From: Phascolarctos cinereus
Taxonomy: Eukaryota > Chordata > Mammalia > Diprotodontia > Phascolarctidae
Direction: 5' to 3'
DNA: 64,000 nt
Assembly: GCF_002099425.1 (NCBI RefSeq)
Contig: NW_018343987.1
Span: 12,711,501-12,775,500, forward strand
Part shown: positions 54,175 to 64,000 of the stretch, in pieces
Layout: each line of letters begins with the position of its first letter
Numbering within the stretch: the stretch's first letter is position 1
Made by a program: the position numbers and the translations under genes
Notes under the pieces: model-generated
What the model was told of the DNA's origin: nothing
Seen by the model: only the letters and a program-made list of their open reading frames with translations
The model's database searches: none

Positions 54175-55200
54175 CCCACATTAACACAAAGGGGAAGAGG
54201 AACAAAAGAAATTCCAAAAAATATATAAATAAAACAGCACCAGAAACAAAAATAGAGAAAAACACACGTCTAACTCTCATAACTTTAAATGCGAAAGGAT
54301 GAAATAATGTAACCAAACAAAAGACAGCGACAGAATGAATAAGGAAATAAAACCCCATAGACTGTTGCTTACTAGTTGCTCTGCTATTTCTTTTGTATCC
54401 GACTCTTCATGACCTGATTTGGGGTTTTCTTGGCCAAGATGCTGCAGTGGTTTGCCATTTCCTTCTCTATCTCATTTTATAGCTAAGGAACCTCAGGCAA
54501 ACAAATGATCTGTCCATGATCACATAGATAGTAAGCATTTGAGGGCATATTAGAGCTCAGGTCTTCCTGACTCTAGGCCCAGTACTCTATCCACTATGCT
54601 ACCTAGTTGCCTGTTATTTGCTAGAAAACATTTAAAAAGCAAAGATAAACACAGGATCAAAATGAGAGGCTGGAAAAAATTAATTATGCAGCAAGTTAAT
54701 AAAAAAGGAATTATAAACATGCTATCAGACAAATGAAAAATAAAAATCCATAATATAAGCAATGAAATTACATTAAGCTTAAAGAAAAAAGAACTATGGA
54801 GTCTGAATGCAGATCAAAGCATATATAAAGCAATAGATAATGAACTAATTTCAGTGTTAAACTTACATGTTTCAAATAGTTTAGCATCTAAATTCATAAA
54901 GGAAAATTATCTTGATTGAAAATAGATAAAACCCATAGCACAATAATAGCAAGAAACTTTAGTATTTTCTTAGAGGGGGACACATCTAAAAGAAAAACAA
55001 ACAAAAGGAAAACATAGAATTGGAAAACTGTTGAAGAATTTAGATTTATAACAACATTTGAAGAAAGTCACTAAAGAATATATCTATTTCTCAGCACTAT
55101 GTGACATTTTACCAAAATACACTATGTATTGTGGCACACAGAAATTTTAACTAAATGTTAAAAAGTAGAAATACTAAATGGATCTTTAAAAAAAAAACAA
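54175..55200 (+). mobile_element. old LINE-1 ORF2 5' region, sense, split by a SINE
   Basis: LTLITLNAKG...NNVTKQKTAT (54265-54340) matches the L1 endonuclease start (compare TINVNGMNSTIKWKWVAEW in the 12.9-17 kb L1). It resumes after the SINE as CYLLENI and continues with many breaks. Confidence 0.6.
54370..54612 (-). mobile_element. tRNA-derived SINE, full length, antisense
   Basis: GTTGCTCTGCTATTTCTTTTGTATCCGACTC...GTGGTTTGCCATTTCCTTCTC...CTCTATCCACTATGCTACCTAGTTGCC. Same family as 7750-8012. Confidence 0.85.
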
Positions 55201-55204
55201 TATA

Positions 55205-56195
55205 TAGAAGTCATTATGCAATTGATAAATAGTCGAATGATATGAACAGGTAGTTTTCGAAAGAAGAAATAAAAGCTATCTATGATTATAGAAAAAAATG
55301 CTCTAAATCACTATTGATTAGAGAAATGCAAATCAAAATGACTCTGAGGTACTACATCACACCTATCATATTGGTTAACATGACAAAGCAGGAAAATGAT
55401 AAATGCTGGAGAAGATGTGGGAAAATTGGAACACTAATGCATTGTTGGGGGAGTTGTGAACTGATCCAACCATTTTGGAGAGCAATTGGGAACTATGCCC
55501 AAAGGACTATAAAAATGTGCATAGCCTTTGACCCAGTAATACCACTTCTAGGGCTATATCCCAGAGAGATCATTCAAATGGGAAAAGGACCCACGTGCAC
55601 AAAAATATTTATAGTAGCTCTTTTTGTGGTGCCAAATAATTGGAAATTGAGATGCCCATCAGTTGAGAAATGGCTGAACAAGTTGTGGTATATGAATGCA
55701 ATGGAATACTACTGTGTTTCAAGAAATGATGAGCAAGTGAACTTCAGAAAAACCTGGAAAGACGTATATGAACTGATACTAAGGGAACTGAACAGCAACA
55801 TTGCGCAATGACCAACTTTGATAGACTTATCTCTTCTTAGCAATGCAAGGATCTAAGACAATTCCAAAAGACTCATGATGGAAAATGCTATCCACATCCA
55901 GAAAAAAGAACTATGGAGTCTGAATGCAGATCAAAGCATATTATTTGCTCTCTCTCTTTTTTTCTTTTTTTTAGTTCTTTCTCGTGGTTCTTCCCATTTG
56001 TTCTAGTTCTTCTTAACAACATAACTAATTGATAATAGGTTTAATATAAATGTATATGTTAAGGCTATATCAATTTACACACTGTATTGGGGGAGGGGAG
56101 GGGAGAAGTGGGGAGAAAATTTGGAACTCAAAATCTTATGGAAGTGAATGTTAAAAACTAAAAATGAATAAATTTATTTCGAAAAAATAAAATAA
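55205..56195 (+). mobile_element. LINE-1 3' end, sense, 5'-truncated
   Basis: ORF2 C-terminus readable for 165 codons (55314-55811): [68 protein letters not shown]-like end, then the 3' UTR and GAACTCAAAATCTTATGG...AAAAACTAAAAATGAATAAA. Among the best-preserved L1 pieces here. Confidence 0.9.
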
Positions 56196-56199
56196 AATT

Positions 56200-56975
56200 C
56201 TAATTAAAAAATACAATGTAAGAAAAAATATCTACCAATTCAGGGAGCAAAAGCAAAATCCTAAATAATGAGAGAATCAAACAATAAATCATAGAAAGAA
56301 TTAATAATTATGTGAAAAGCGATGATAATGATAAGAAAATACTCTACAATTTCTGGCTACATCTCACTAGTCTGCAGAAGAAGAAAAAAAGAATACTCCT
56401 AAAAATGTACACTAAAAATATCTTTAGATATGATTAATGAACCAAATATAAAATTTTTAAAAATTAGAAAGTCAACAAATAAACAAACTCAAATTAAGCT
56501 CAGAAGTTGTTTTTGAGAATGAAATAGATAAATTAGAAACCAAAAAATATTATTGAATTTATAAATAAAAACAAAACCTTATTATTTGAAAAAACTAAAA
56601 CAACATTGATAATCCATTATCTGACTTGAACAAAAGTATGCAATCATAGATTTAGAGCTAGAAGGGTAAAAAAAGGAATGATGGCATAAAATTAACAAAT
56701 TAATAATTAATAAATAAAATAATAAATAAAAAGTAATAAGGTATAATCCAGAAGAAATACAAATTATTATGAGAATCAACTATAGACAGCTATATGTGAA
56801 TAAAACTTAAAATTCAAGGGAAATAAGGGATTTATTTCCAAAAAAGAAAAAGACCCAAATTAATAGAACACCAAATAAAGATCATAGTATCCAATGAAAA
56901 GGAAAAAATGAACTAGCTGTAAACAAACCTCTTGGGTTGTCAGGAGATATCCGGTAACTTCCGACTAGAAAATTC
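56200..56975 (+). mobile_element. old LINE-1 ORF2 middle, sense
   Basis: A-rich sequence encoding L1-like debris (EIDKLETKNI, EFINKNKTLLFEKTK). Probably continuous with 54175-55200 and 58290-58760 as one ancient copy cut by later insertions. Confidence 0.45.
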
Positions 56976-57597
56976 AGAGGTTCCCAGTGTGAGTGGATAC
57001 TGCCCTTTGGGGGGTACTGAAGTATGGGGGAGCAGTAGTAGCCTCAGGTACAACTGGGGGGCTTTGAATAAAAATAAGGGGGCTGTGGAAGCATAAAGAA
57101 GAAAAGATCAGAAAATTTTGAAAAACCATTCATACATATTTCATCTGTTGTGTTACAGAGTTGAAGTCTTAGTGATTACAATGTATTCCAAATAAACACA
57201 CAAAATGCAAGTTATAATTGATCACTCTTCAAGTCTGCCAGATGAGTTTTGACAAGCAAGTTTTAACAAGGCAGGTGAGCATGTACTGCATTGTTAGAAA
57301 GTCCAGCAAGCATTGGCAAGAATATATGCATGTAATGACTTGTTTACAATATGTTGCTATATGGCTATATGATGCAATATTGCATCATCAAAATTTCAGT
57401 GCAGGAAAAAACCCACAAATTTACAATAAATTATTAAATTTAAGATGTGTCATTTTAAAAATATGTTTTATATTTTTAAATGACACAAATTTCAAAAATA
57501 AAATATTAAAGAGTTAAAGAAAGTAGATTTCCAGGGCGGTGCTGAGTAATTTTTTTTGTGGGGGTGGTAGGCGAAATAAGTTTGGGAATCTATGGTC
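56976..57597 (+). mobile_element. hAT-type DNA transposon relic
   Basis: The left end CAGAGGTTCCCAGTG and right end TTTGGGAATCTATG are imperfect inverted copies of the hAT terminal motif CAG-GGTTCCCAAAC. Sub-terminal GGGGGTACTGAAGTATGGGGG and TGTGGGGGTGGTAGGCGAAATAAG fit non-autonomous hAT elements. No transposase frame. Target repeat not clear. Confidence 0.55.
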
Positions 57598-57721
57598 TAA
57601 ATAGATCTATAGTAAAATTGTATCAGACTTCAAAAAGAAAGGTTAATACCTACACTACACAAATTATTATGAAAAATAATTGATAAAGAAAACATACAAC
57701 CAAATGCCTTCTGAGAAATAT

Positions 57722-58290
57722 GGTGTCCACTACTTTTGTTCCATAATAGGGTCCTTGACTTTTAAACCATAATAATAGTCAGAAGAAGAACAAAGTAGAA
57801 GCAGGACGTTTTTGTAAAGAACAGGAAGATTTTTTGATTTAAAACTAGAATAGTCAGCAGTAGAACAAAGTAGAAACAGGATGTTTTTGCAAAGATCAGG
57901 AAGATGACCTGGGTGAACCAGTTTGGATAGGGTCCCTGTGATAAGTAGGGGGGTCAATGAAATGTGAAAGGGAATGTATGTGCTTAGTAACTTCTCTGTC
58001 CCGGGTGGGGTTTAGATGCCATTTTCTGGTCATGAAACATGGTGGGGAAACGTGGCAAGGGACAATGTGTAGGATGTGTACTGGGAAGTTGTACACTCTG
58101 TAGCACCCAGCCAATGGGGAAACAGAGGAGGGACCCTATGGCCAGTAATAGGGATAAAAGGCTTTGCTGTATCAGGCATCGGGTGTGCCTAGTCTATAGG
58201 ACACCCACTTCTGAAACTGTGTAATAAACTGGGCTTTTGACTTCATTCCTCCTGAGTCCAACAAGTTTTGTGCGAGAAATATAATACTAA
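57722..58290 (+). mobile_element. solo LTR with duplicated U3 segment
   Basis: TATA-like GGGATAAAAGGC near 58149, poly(A) signal GTAATAAACTGGGC near 58221, and an approximate TG...CA span ending AATACTAACA. Segment AGAACAAAGTAGAAGCAGGACGTTTTTG (57787) is repeated at 57862 with few differences (unit about 75 bp). It splits an old L1. Solo retroviral fossil; ends approximate (GAGAAATA occurs at both sides). Confidence 0.6.
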
Positions 58291-58800
58291 CATTTAAATT
58301 AAGGAAGGATAAAACAAAGAAATAAAATCATAGACCAATATCATTAAAAATCCTGTGAATCTAAAAAATCTAAAAAATCAGTTCCTGTTATCACATTTGA
58401 CATGCCAGATTTCTAAGAATTTTTACACATTAGGAATGTAATTAATCATATTAAAAATAAAAACATCCCAAACCACATGATATTAACAATATAGAAAAGG
58501 CCTTTGACAAAAAACAACAGTCTTCTGTGCTTTAAAAAATAAATAAAGTATATACAGTGATATTTTTAATACAACAAAAAGTATCTAAAGCTAGCATTAT
58601 ATGAAATGTGAGAACACAAGAAACTCTCCCCAATAATCACAGGAGTAAAGCAAGGATTCTCCCCTTTCCTAATGTGATTTAACATATTCTAGAAATGTTA
58701 GCAATACTAGAAGATGAGAAACAAAATTAAGAAATAAAGAAATGCTACCTATAGAAATATGGGAAATGAAAGAAATTAAAAGCCCAAACCTTGACAAACA
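58291..58800 (+). mobile_element. old LINE-1 reverse-transcriptase region, sense
   Basis: Reads PISLKNPVNLKN (near 58335) and, with breaks, ITGVKQGF...FNIF..MLAILEDEKQ (near 58640-58720), an eroded version of the L1 RT motif [13 protein letters not shown]. Confidence 0.6.
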
Positions 58801-58839
58801 GAAGACAAAATTATCCCCAACTATGGACAAATCACTTTG

Positions 58840-59135
58840 CTACTACTTCACTACTTAGAATAATCCTAAATTGCTTTCCACAATGATTAGAGCAATTCAT
58901 ACATTCCCCCATCTTTTGTCATCTTTGCCAATTTGCTGTGTATAAGGTGGAATGCCAGTTGTTTTGTTTTGCATTTCTCTTATTAGTAGTGTTTAGAATA
59001 ATCTTTCATATGGTTAATAGCTTGCTATGCTTTTGAAAACTATTTCTTCACATCCCTTGACCACCAGCCATTGGGAGATGACTCTTTATGTTATATGTTT
59101 GCATTAATTTTCTTAGATAGCAAAGCTTCATTTAA
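58840..59135 (-). mobile_element. old LINE-1 ORF2 C-terminus, antisense
   Basis: TAAATTGCTTTCCACAATG...GGTGGAATGCCAGTTGTTTTG...TTTGAAAACTATTTCTTCACATCCCTTGACCA follows the order of 13370-13630. Confidence 0.65.
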
Positions 59136-59140
59136 AGATT

Positions 59141-60890
59141 TTCTTCTGGGGGCTGAGGCAGAGCCAAGATGGTGGAGTAAAAGCAGTGATTCGCTTGAGC
59201 TGTCCCCCAACCCCTCCAAATACCTGTAAAAAATGGCTCTAAACAAATTCTAAGGCAGCAGAACCCACAAAAAGACAAAAGTGAAACAAATTTCCATCCC
59301 AAGACAACCTGGATGGTTAATGGGAAAGATCTGTTGTGACAGGATGGGAGAAGAGCACAGTTCAACATGGGCCACACAGGCAAAGACCAGGCCTCAGCAA
59401 ACCAGAGCAGGTCTCAGAGGACTGAATCATTAGCAATTGTAGTGGTTTCCAGACTTTTCAACCCACAAACGCCAAAGACAACTTAGAAGATCAGTAGGAC
59501 CTCAATGAGAGAGGAGCACAGTCCAGCCCCAGTTCTGGCACAGCCCCGCGGCAGTGAACTCTTGGCCCACAGACAGGGGAAGGAATGTTATAGCCAAATT
59601 CCAAAGTTTGCAGGTCAAGGACAAAATATTTCAAGCAACCAGAAAGAAACAATTCAAGTATTGTGGAAACACAATCAGGATAACACAGGATTTAGCTGCT
59701 TCTACATTAAGGGATTGGAGAGTTTGGAATATGATATTCTGGGGGTCAAAGGAGCTAGGATTAAGACCAAGAATCACCTACCCAGCAAAACCAAGTATAA
59801 TCATTGAGGGGGGGAAATGGAAATTCAGTGAAATAGAAGACTTTCAAGCATTCTTGATGAAAAGACCAGAGCTGAATAGAAAATCTGACTTTCAGATACA
59901 AGACTCAAGAAAAGCATGAAAAGGTAAACAGTAAAGAGAAATCATAAGGGACTTATTAAGGTTGAACTGTTCATATTCCTACACAGAAAGATGACATTTG
60001 TAACTCACAAGATCTTTCTCAGTTTTAGGGTAGTAGGAGGGAATATATATAGACATAAGGCACAGGGTGAGCTGAACATAAAGGGATGATATCTAAAAAA
60101 TAAAATTAAGGGGTGAGAGAGGATTGTACAGGGAGAAGGAGAAAGGGAGAGGTAGAATGGGGTAAATTATCTCACATAAAACAGACAAGAAAAAGCTTTT
60201 ACCGTGGAGGGGAAGAGGGGGGAGATGAGAGGGAATGAATGAGTCTCATTGGATTTGGCTTAAGGAGGGAATAACATACACACTCAATTGGGTATGGAAA
60301 TCTATCTTACCCTACAGGAAAACAGGGAGCAAGGGGATAAAAGAGAGGGGAAATGATAGAAGGGAAGGCAAATTGGAGGAGGGGGTAATCAGAAGCAAAC
60401 ACTTCTAAGGAGGGACATGGTCAAAGGAGAGAATAGAATAAATGGTGGGTGGGATAGAATGAAGGCAAATATAGTTTTTCACAACATGGCTATTATGGAA
60501 GTGTTTTGCATGACTACACATGTGTAACTGTATCGAGTTGCTTACCTTCTCAATGAGAGTGGTTGGGCAGAGAGGAGAGACAATTTGGAACCCAAAGTTT
60601 TAAAAACAAATATTAAAAATTGTTTTTACATGCAACTGGGAAATAAGATATATAGGCAATGGGGTATAGAAGTCTATCCTGCCCTACAGGAAAAGAGAAA
60701 GGAGAGGGTTTAAGAGAAGGCAGGGGTGATAGAAGGGAGGGCAGATCAGGAGAAGGGGTATTCAGAGTTCATGCCGACTTGGGGTGGGGGGAGGAGAGAG
60801 ATGGGGAGAAAACTTGGAACTCAAGATCTTGTGGAAGTGAATGTTGAAAACTAAAAAAAAAAATTGATTAATTTTGAAAATGAAATAAAA
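59141..60890 (+). mobile_element. HAL1-like element: LINE-1 5' end, ORF1 C-terminal domain, 3' tail, no ORF2
   Basis: Starts GGCAGAGCCAAGATGGTGGAG, the L1 5' motif. The open frame 59554-59919 (121 codons) reads FQSLQVKDKIFQATRKKQ, NTIRITQDLAASTLRD and LGLRPRITYPAKPSIIIEGG, then FQAFLMKRPELN: the L1 ORF1 protein C-terminal domain, whose mammalian form has RKG..I-LT-DLS--TL and RISYPAKLS at these places. The RNA-binding CTD is thus present, the N-terminal coiled coil is not seen, and no RT or endonuclease follows. Purine-rich tail sequence with an internal duplication (60287-60400 and 60655-60770) leads to GGAACTCAAGATCTTGTGG...AAAACTAAAA, the L1 3' end. Confidence 0.75.
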
Positions 60891-62040
60891 TAACACACCT
60901 TCATAATTCACAAGTTATTTCCCAAATGCCATCTCTTTGGCCATAAAAAGGTGTCCTTAGTTCATTTTATAGCAAGAGAAGCTGCCCAAAGCCACACAGA
61001 GAATCAGTGACTGAACTAGTGGAAGGTGCCAGGCTTCCTGACACCCAGCTGAATTCTTCAGCTCAGGAAGCTATAGCAAGGCATCCACATCCTTCTTCTC
61101 CTGTGCCAGAATCAGGGGGCTCAGAGAGTATTCAGCCTAAAGTCAGTTTGAGAATATAATTTCTGGTGCTTTTAAATGACTCTTACTCTTCCAGTCTACT
61201 TTTTGTAAATTCCCTTCTTGACTCTTTGCCAGATTATTCTTCAACCTGCATTGAATTGAATGTAGTAGGAACTTAATAAATAGGAATGAACTAAAACTTA
61301 ATTTCTTCCTCTTCCTATCTTTGTGCTTTGTCTATTATTTTTGGCCACATGTTAATATTAGTCTTAATCTAGACCTCTGAATCCCAAACTCTGCCTCCTC
61401 TCTTTCATCACTTCCCACTTAGACTCTCACTAGACTGAAGGTACACATAGGAAGCTTCTTAAAATGGTAACGAAAGGTTTTTCTTCCATCTCTTCGTCAT
61501 GGCTCTGGTTCTTTCTTCTATTCAACAGAAACAGCAGAAGGCTGTTGAAATTTCTGGGTAAAAAACATTGGAGTGTTTTGCTTTATTTTGTTTTGTTTCG
61601 AACATGGGTTGAGCCTCCTCAGGTCCAAACACAAAGCCTCAGCCTGGGTCCTTCAAGCTAAGATCCACAATCCTCTCTGCTTTGTTCCTGGGTCTGCTCT
61701 CAGTGGATATGCAGTGACGGGGAAGAGATAATATTGAGGGCAACAGGTAGCTTTGATGTTTTGGGGAGATTGGGCCACCAATCACTTCGGCAACCACTAA
61801 GAGGTGGATGTTGGATGATAAACAATTACCTGGGTGCATTCCTCTATTTTATTGTCTTGTGACCTGTGTTTAGCTCTCCTGCAGGTCAGTTTGCATAGCC
61901 CTAAAGGAAAAATATAGGTTATTCATTCCTGTATACAAGCACCCATTCCTCCACACTTACAAGAAATCCCTGGTACTTTACAACTCTACAACTTCCTTAC
62001 ACAGTCTTATGTGGCAGGAAATTGATAAACTGATCTTGAG
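60891..62040. other. no gene recognised; MIR-like scraps
   Basis: 60955-61060 has an antisense MIR-like core. A 65-codon + frame at 61464-61661 and others show no domain. Confidence 0.35.
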
Positions 62041-62044
62041 GGAC

Positions 62045-62240
62045 TTTGATGTATAATGTAAAGAATCTGTGATTTAAAGTCAGAGGACCTGGGCTAGAAT
62101 TCTAACTTTGTTATGCATTCCTTGTGTGACCTTGGGAAAAATCACTTCCTCTCTCTGGTCTTCAGTTTTCTCCTGAGTTAGACAAATATCATAATTCCCA
62201 AGGGCTCCTCCAGCTCTAAACCTATACTCCTATTATCTCT
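62045..62240 (+). repeat. MIR copy
   Basis: GTAAAGAATCTGTGATTTAAAGTCAGAGGACCTGGG...GTGACCTTGGGAAAAATCAC...CTCCTCCAGCTCTAAACC. Confidence 0.75.
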
Positions 62241-62690
62241 AAAATCCCTTATAATTCTAAATCTACAAGGTCTATGACTCCACTTACCTTGAAATCCTCT
62301 TTTCCTATATGAGAGCCTTTAGTAATAGAAGGTCTTTACAATAGGTGGTGTGTCTTTAGCTATATGATGAAGGTGCACACTTATTAACATTACCAAAGCT
62401 GTAGTCGCAGCCATACTGCTTAGGCAAAGCTAATGACAATTCCTTTTGCTGAAATAAGGCATTGAACTTTTCAATGATATTTCTGTTGGACCCTAGGGAG
62501 TCAGAGGGACTTTACCACATCAACATTCCTTCTCTCTGATATAGCAAAAGGGAGCCCAGAAAGATTTTCCAAAGCTTGTTATCATCCTATCCTTCCCATA
62601 CTTTTTCTAGGATAGAACCACATTCATAGGGTTCATTTTACACTTTAAATTTCTAATTGGCTACTGTCTATTATCCAACTCCTCCCATTT
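62241..62690. other. no gene recognised
   Basis: Unique-looking, AT-rich. Confidence 0.35.
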
Positions 62691-62694
62691 CTTA

Positions 62695-62985
62695 ATAAGT
62701 GCTTGAGAGGCAGAGTGGTTGGTGGAGAGAGACCTGGAGTCAGAAGCAAAAAGAACTGGGTTCAGTCTGTGCCTCTGATCCATACTTGCTCTACGACCAT
62801 GCAAGTCACTTAAACCTCTCTGTGTCCACCTGGCAACTTTCTAATACTAGAAGTAGCAGAGAAAGTGAAGTATTCTACATTAGTGGAAGGAATTCTTCAA
62901 CTAGAGCTCCCTATGGTGATGAAATCAGAGATACAGCTAAATTTTAAAAAAAAAGAAAAAGAAAAGAAAAGAAAGAATTAATAAA
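62695..62985 (+). repeat. MIR copy and A/G-rich run
   Basis: GTGCTTGAGAGGCAGAGTGGTTGGTGG...CCTGGAGTCAGAAGC...CATGCAAGTCACTTAAACC, then an AAAAAGAAAAG run at 62943-62976. Confidence 0.7.
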
Positions 62986-63520
62986 TGCACTAATTAACTA
63001 AAATTGTTCACATTCAATTTTATTACATGCTTGCCCAATCTTAGAATTATTCAAGATAATAATGCTTACTTGTGCTCCCCCCAAATCCTCCATACTTTCT
63101 AGTCAATCCATCTCTTTGACATTTTGTTTATGTGATAGTGTTGTAGTTTTGTTCTTAGTTTCCATTTCAAATACCCTGTCCCTAAAATGGCCATTACTCA
63201 TCCTCTGTCACTCAGTCTCCCCTTCCTGGCCCCTTCCTCAAGTTAGCCATAAAGCTTATCACAACACTTTCCTGTCATCTTCCCATTTTATACTCACAAT
63301 AACCTGATGAGATAGAGAGAAAAGAACTTATGGGTGAAGGTGGAGGTCTGGCCCCAGCAGCTGAATTTAAGCATATCTTCAAATTACTTTTTGAAGAAAC
63401 ATTTTTTAAAATGTCACCCACTTTTCAATGCAAAAACTGTGAGCACAATGTATTCAGTCCCAGTGACAAGCTTAATAAGTACATTACATAGCAATTATGT
63501 AGGTAAGTGACACCTCTGAA
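62986..63520. other. no gene recognised
   Basis: An 81-codon + frame (63062-63307) lacks any signature. Confidence 0.35.
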
Positions 63521-63534
63521 AAATGAAAATTCAC

Positions 63535-63750
63535 TTTAATACTTTCCTCTTTCCTTCCTCTTTCTCTGTCCCTCTCCTACTCCTTCCTTCTCTTTTTCTG
63601 TCTTTCTGTATCTGTATATTTTTCTATCTCTGTCTCTCTATCCAGCTCTCTGTTTCTCTTTCTTTTTCTCTGTCTCAGTCAGTCTCTATCTTTCTCTGTC
63701 TTTCTCTTTATTTTGCTCTGTCTCTATCTCTATTTCTCTTCGTTTCTGTG
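63535..63750 (+). repeat. (TCTCTG/TTTCTC)n polypyrimidine microsatellite
   Basis: About 215 nt almost free of purines, degenerate TCTNTCTCTG units. It creates a spurious 76-codon Ser/Leu-rich frame. Confidence 0.92.
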
Positions 63751-63819
63751 TGAAGAATGATGTATGATCAAAGTTCCTTTTACACTGCACATGGTCCAAT
63801 CTTATCTATGATGTTTATA

Positions 63820-63950
63820 ACATGAATAACCTTGGACAAGTCACTCAGTCTTTTTGGGTCTCAGTTTTCTTATGTATAAAATGATGATGTTGGATTAGAA
63901 AGGAGCTTTGAGATCTCTTTCAACTTTAAACCTATGATCCTAGGTGTAAA
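63820..63950 (+). repeat. MIR 3' part
   Basis: CCTTGGACAAGTCACTCAGTC...TCAGTTTTCTTATGTATAAAATG...GAGATCTCTTTCAAC...CCTATGATCC. Confidence 0.7.
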
Positions 63951-64000
63951 AATTATTCTTTCCTTTTCATCTGTGTGCAATGTTTGGAATGTGTGTTAAA

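Overview
The window is vertebrate nuclear DNA, very probably from a marsupial. It is AT-rich, intron-split and packed with interspersed repeats. Many repeats are L2 and MIR copies that still align in long stretches. There are also LINE-1, RTE and short tRNA-headed SINEs (head GGGGCAGCTAGGTGGCRCAG, tail CCAATTGCCT plus poly-A) of the kind described from marsupials, especially Australian ones. Species is not resolvable by eye. The order of exons, donors and acceptors rules out bacterial, viral or organelle origin.

Only one protein-coding gene can be read from start to stop: an NXPE-family gene (neurexophilin-like domain plus PC-esterase domain) on the + strand. It has five coding exons at 40435-40530, 41906-42585, 43806-43867, 47238-47453 and 47948-48483, all joining in phase to a 529-residue protein with an N-terminal signal/anchor, a glycosylated neurexophilin-like domain and a GDS-type esterase domain.

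Two more copies of the same 96-nt, 32-codon signal-anchor exon lie on the - strand at 5065-5160 and 18732-18827. Each has an open frame, a 3' splice site just before the ATG and a GT donor at the same codon. They also share intronic and 5' flanking sequence with each other, so they are an old duplicated block. No other NXPE exon is found between or beside them, so they are either first exons of one or more genes continuing beyond the left edge or stranded duplicates. This window therefore seems to hold the divergent centre of an NXPE gene cluster: - strand member(s) to the left, one + strand member to the right.

Layout: 1-4.9 kb, antisense L2 copies, MIRs and a purine microsatellite; 4.2-5.35 kb, first NXPE exon block (-); 6.3-6.9 kb, solo LTR with a duplicated U3 segment; 7-9.9 kb, SINEs and a large CT/CA microsatellite; 9.9-17.05 kb, two LINE-1s in opposite orientation, one inside the other; 18.2-19.2 kb, second NXPE exon block (-); 19.4-20.5 kb, L2 and an inverted (twin-primed) RTE; 20.5-21.9 kb, unidentified G-rich tract; 22.9-29.4 kb, LINE-1, L2, two retroviral LTR remnants and nested SINEs; 30-37.8 kb, mostly L2 in both orientations; 38.5-40.2 kb, a second copy of one solo LTR and a LINE-1 tail just upstream of the gene; 40.4-49.9 kb, NXPE gene; 50-59.1 kb, old LINE-1 debris, a hAT relic and another solo LTR; 59.1-60.9 kb, a HAL1-like element (LINE-1 5' end, ORF1 C-terminal domain and 3' tail, no ORF2); 60.9-64 kb, MIRs and pyrimidine-rich sequence.

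I see no CRISPR array, operon or functional RNA gene. The most interesting signals are the three dispersed NXPE signal-anchor exons, the doubled splice donor of NXPE exon 2, and the HAL1-like element.
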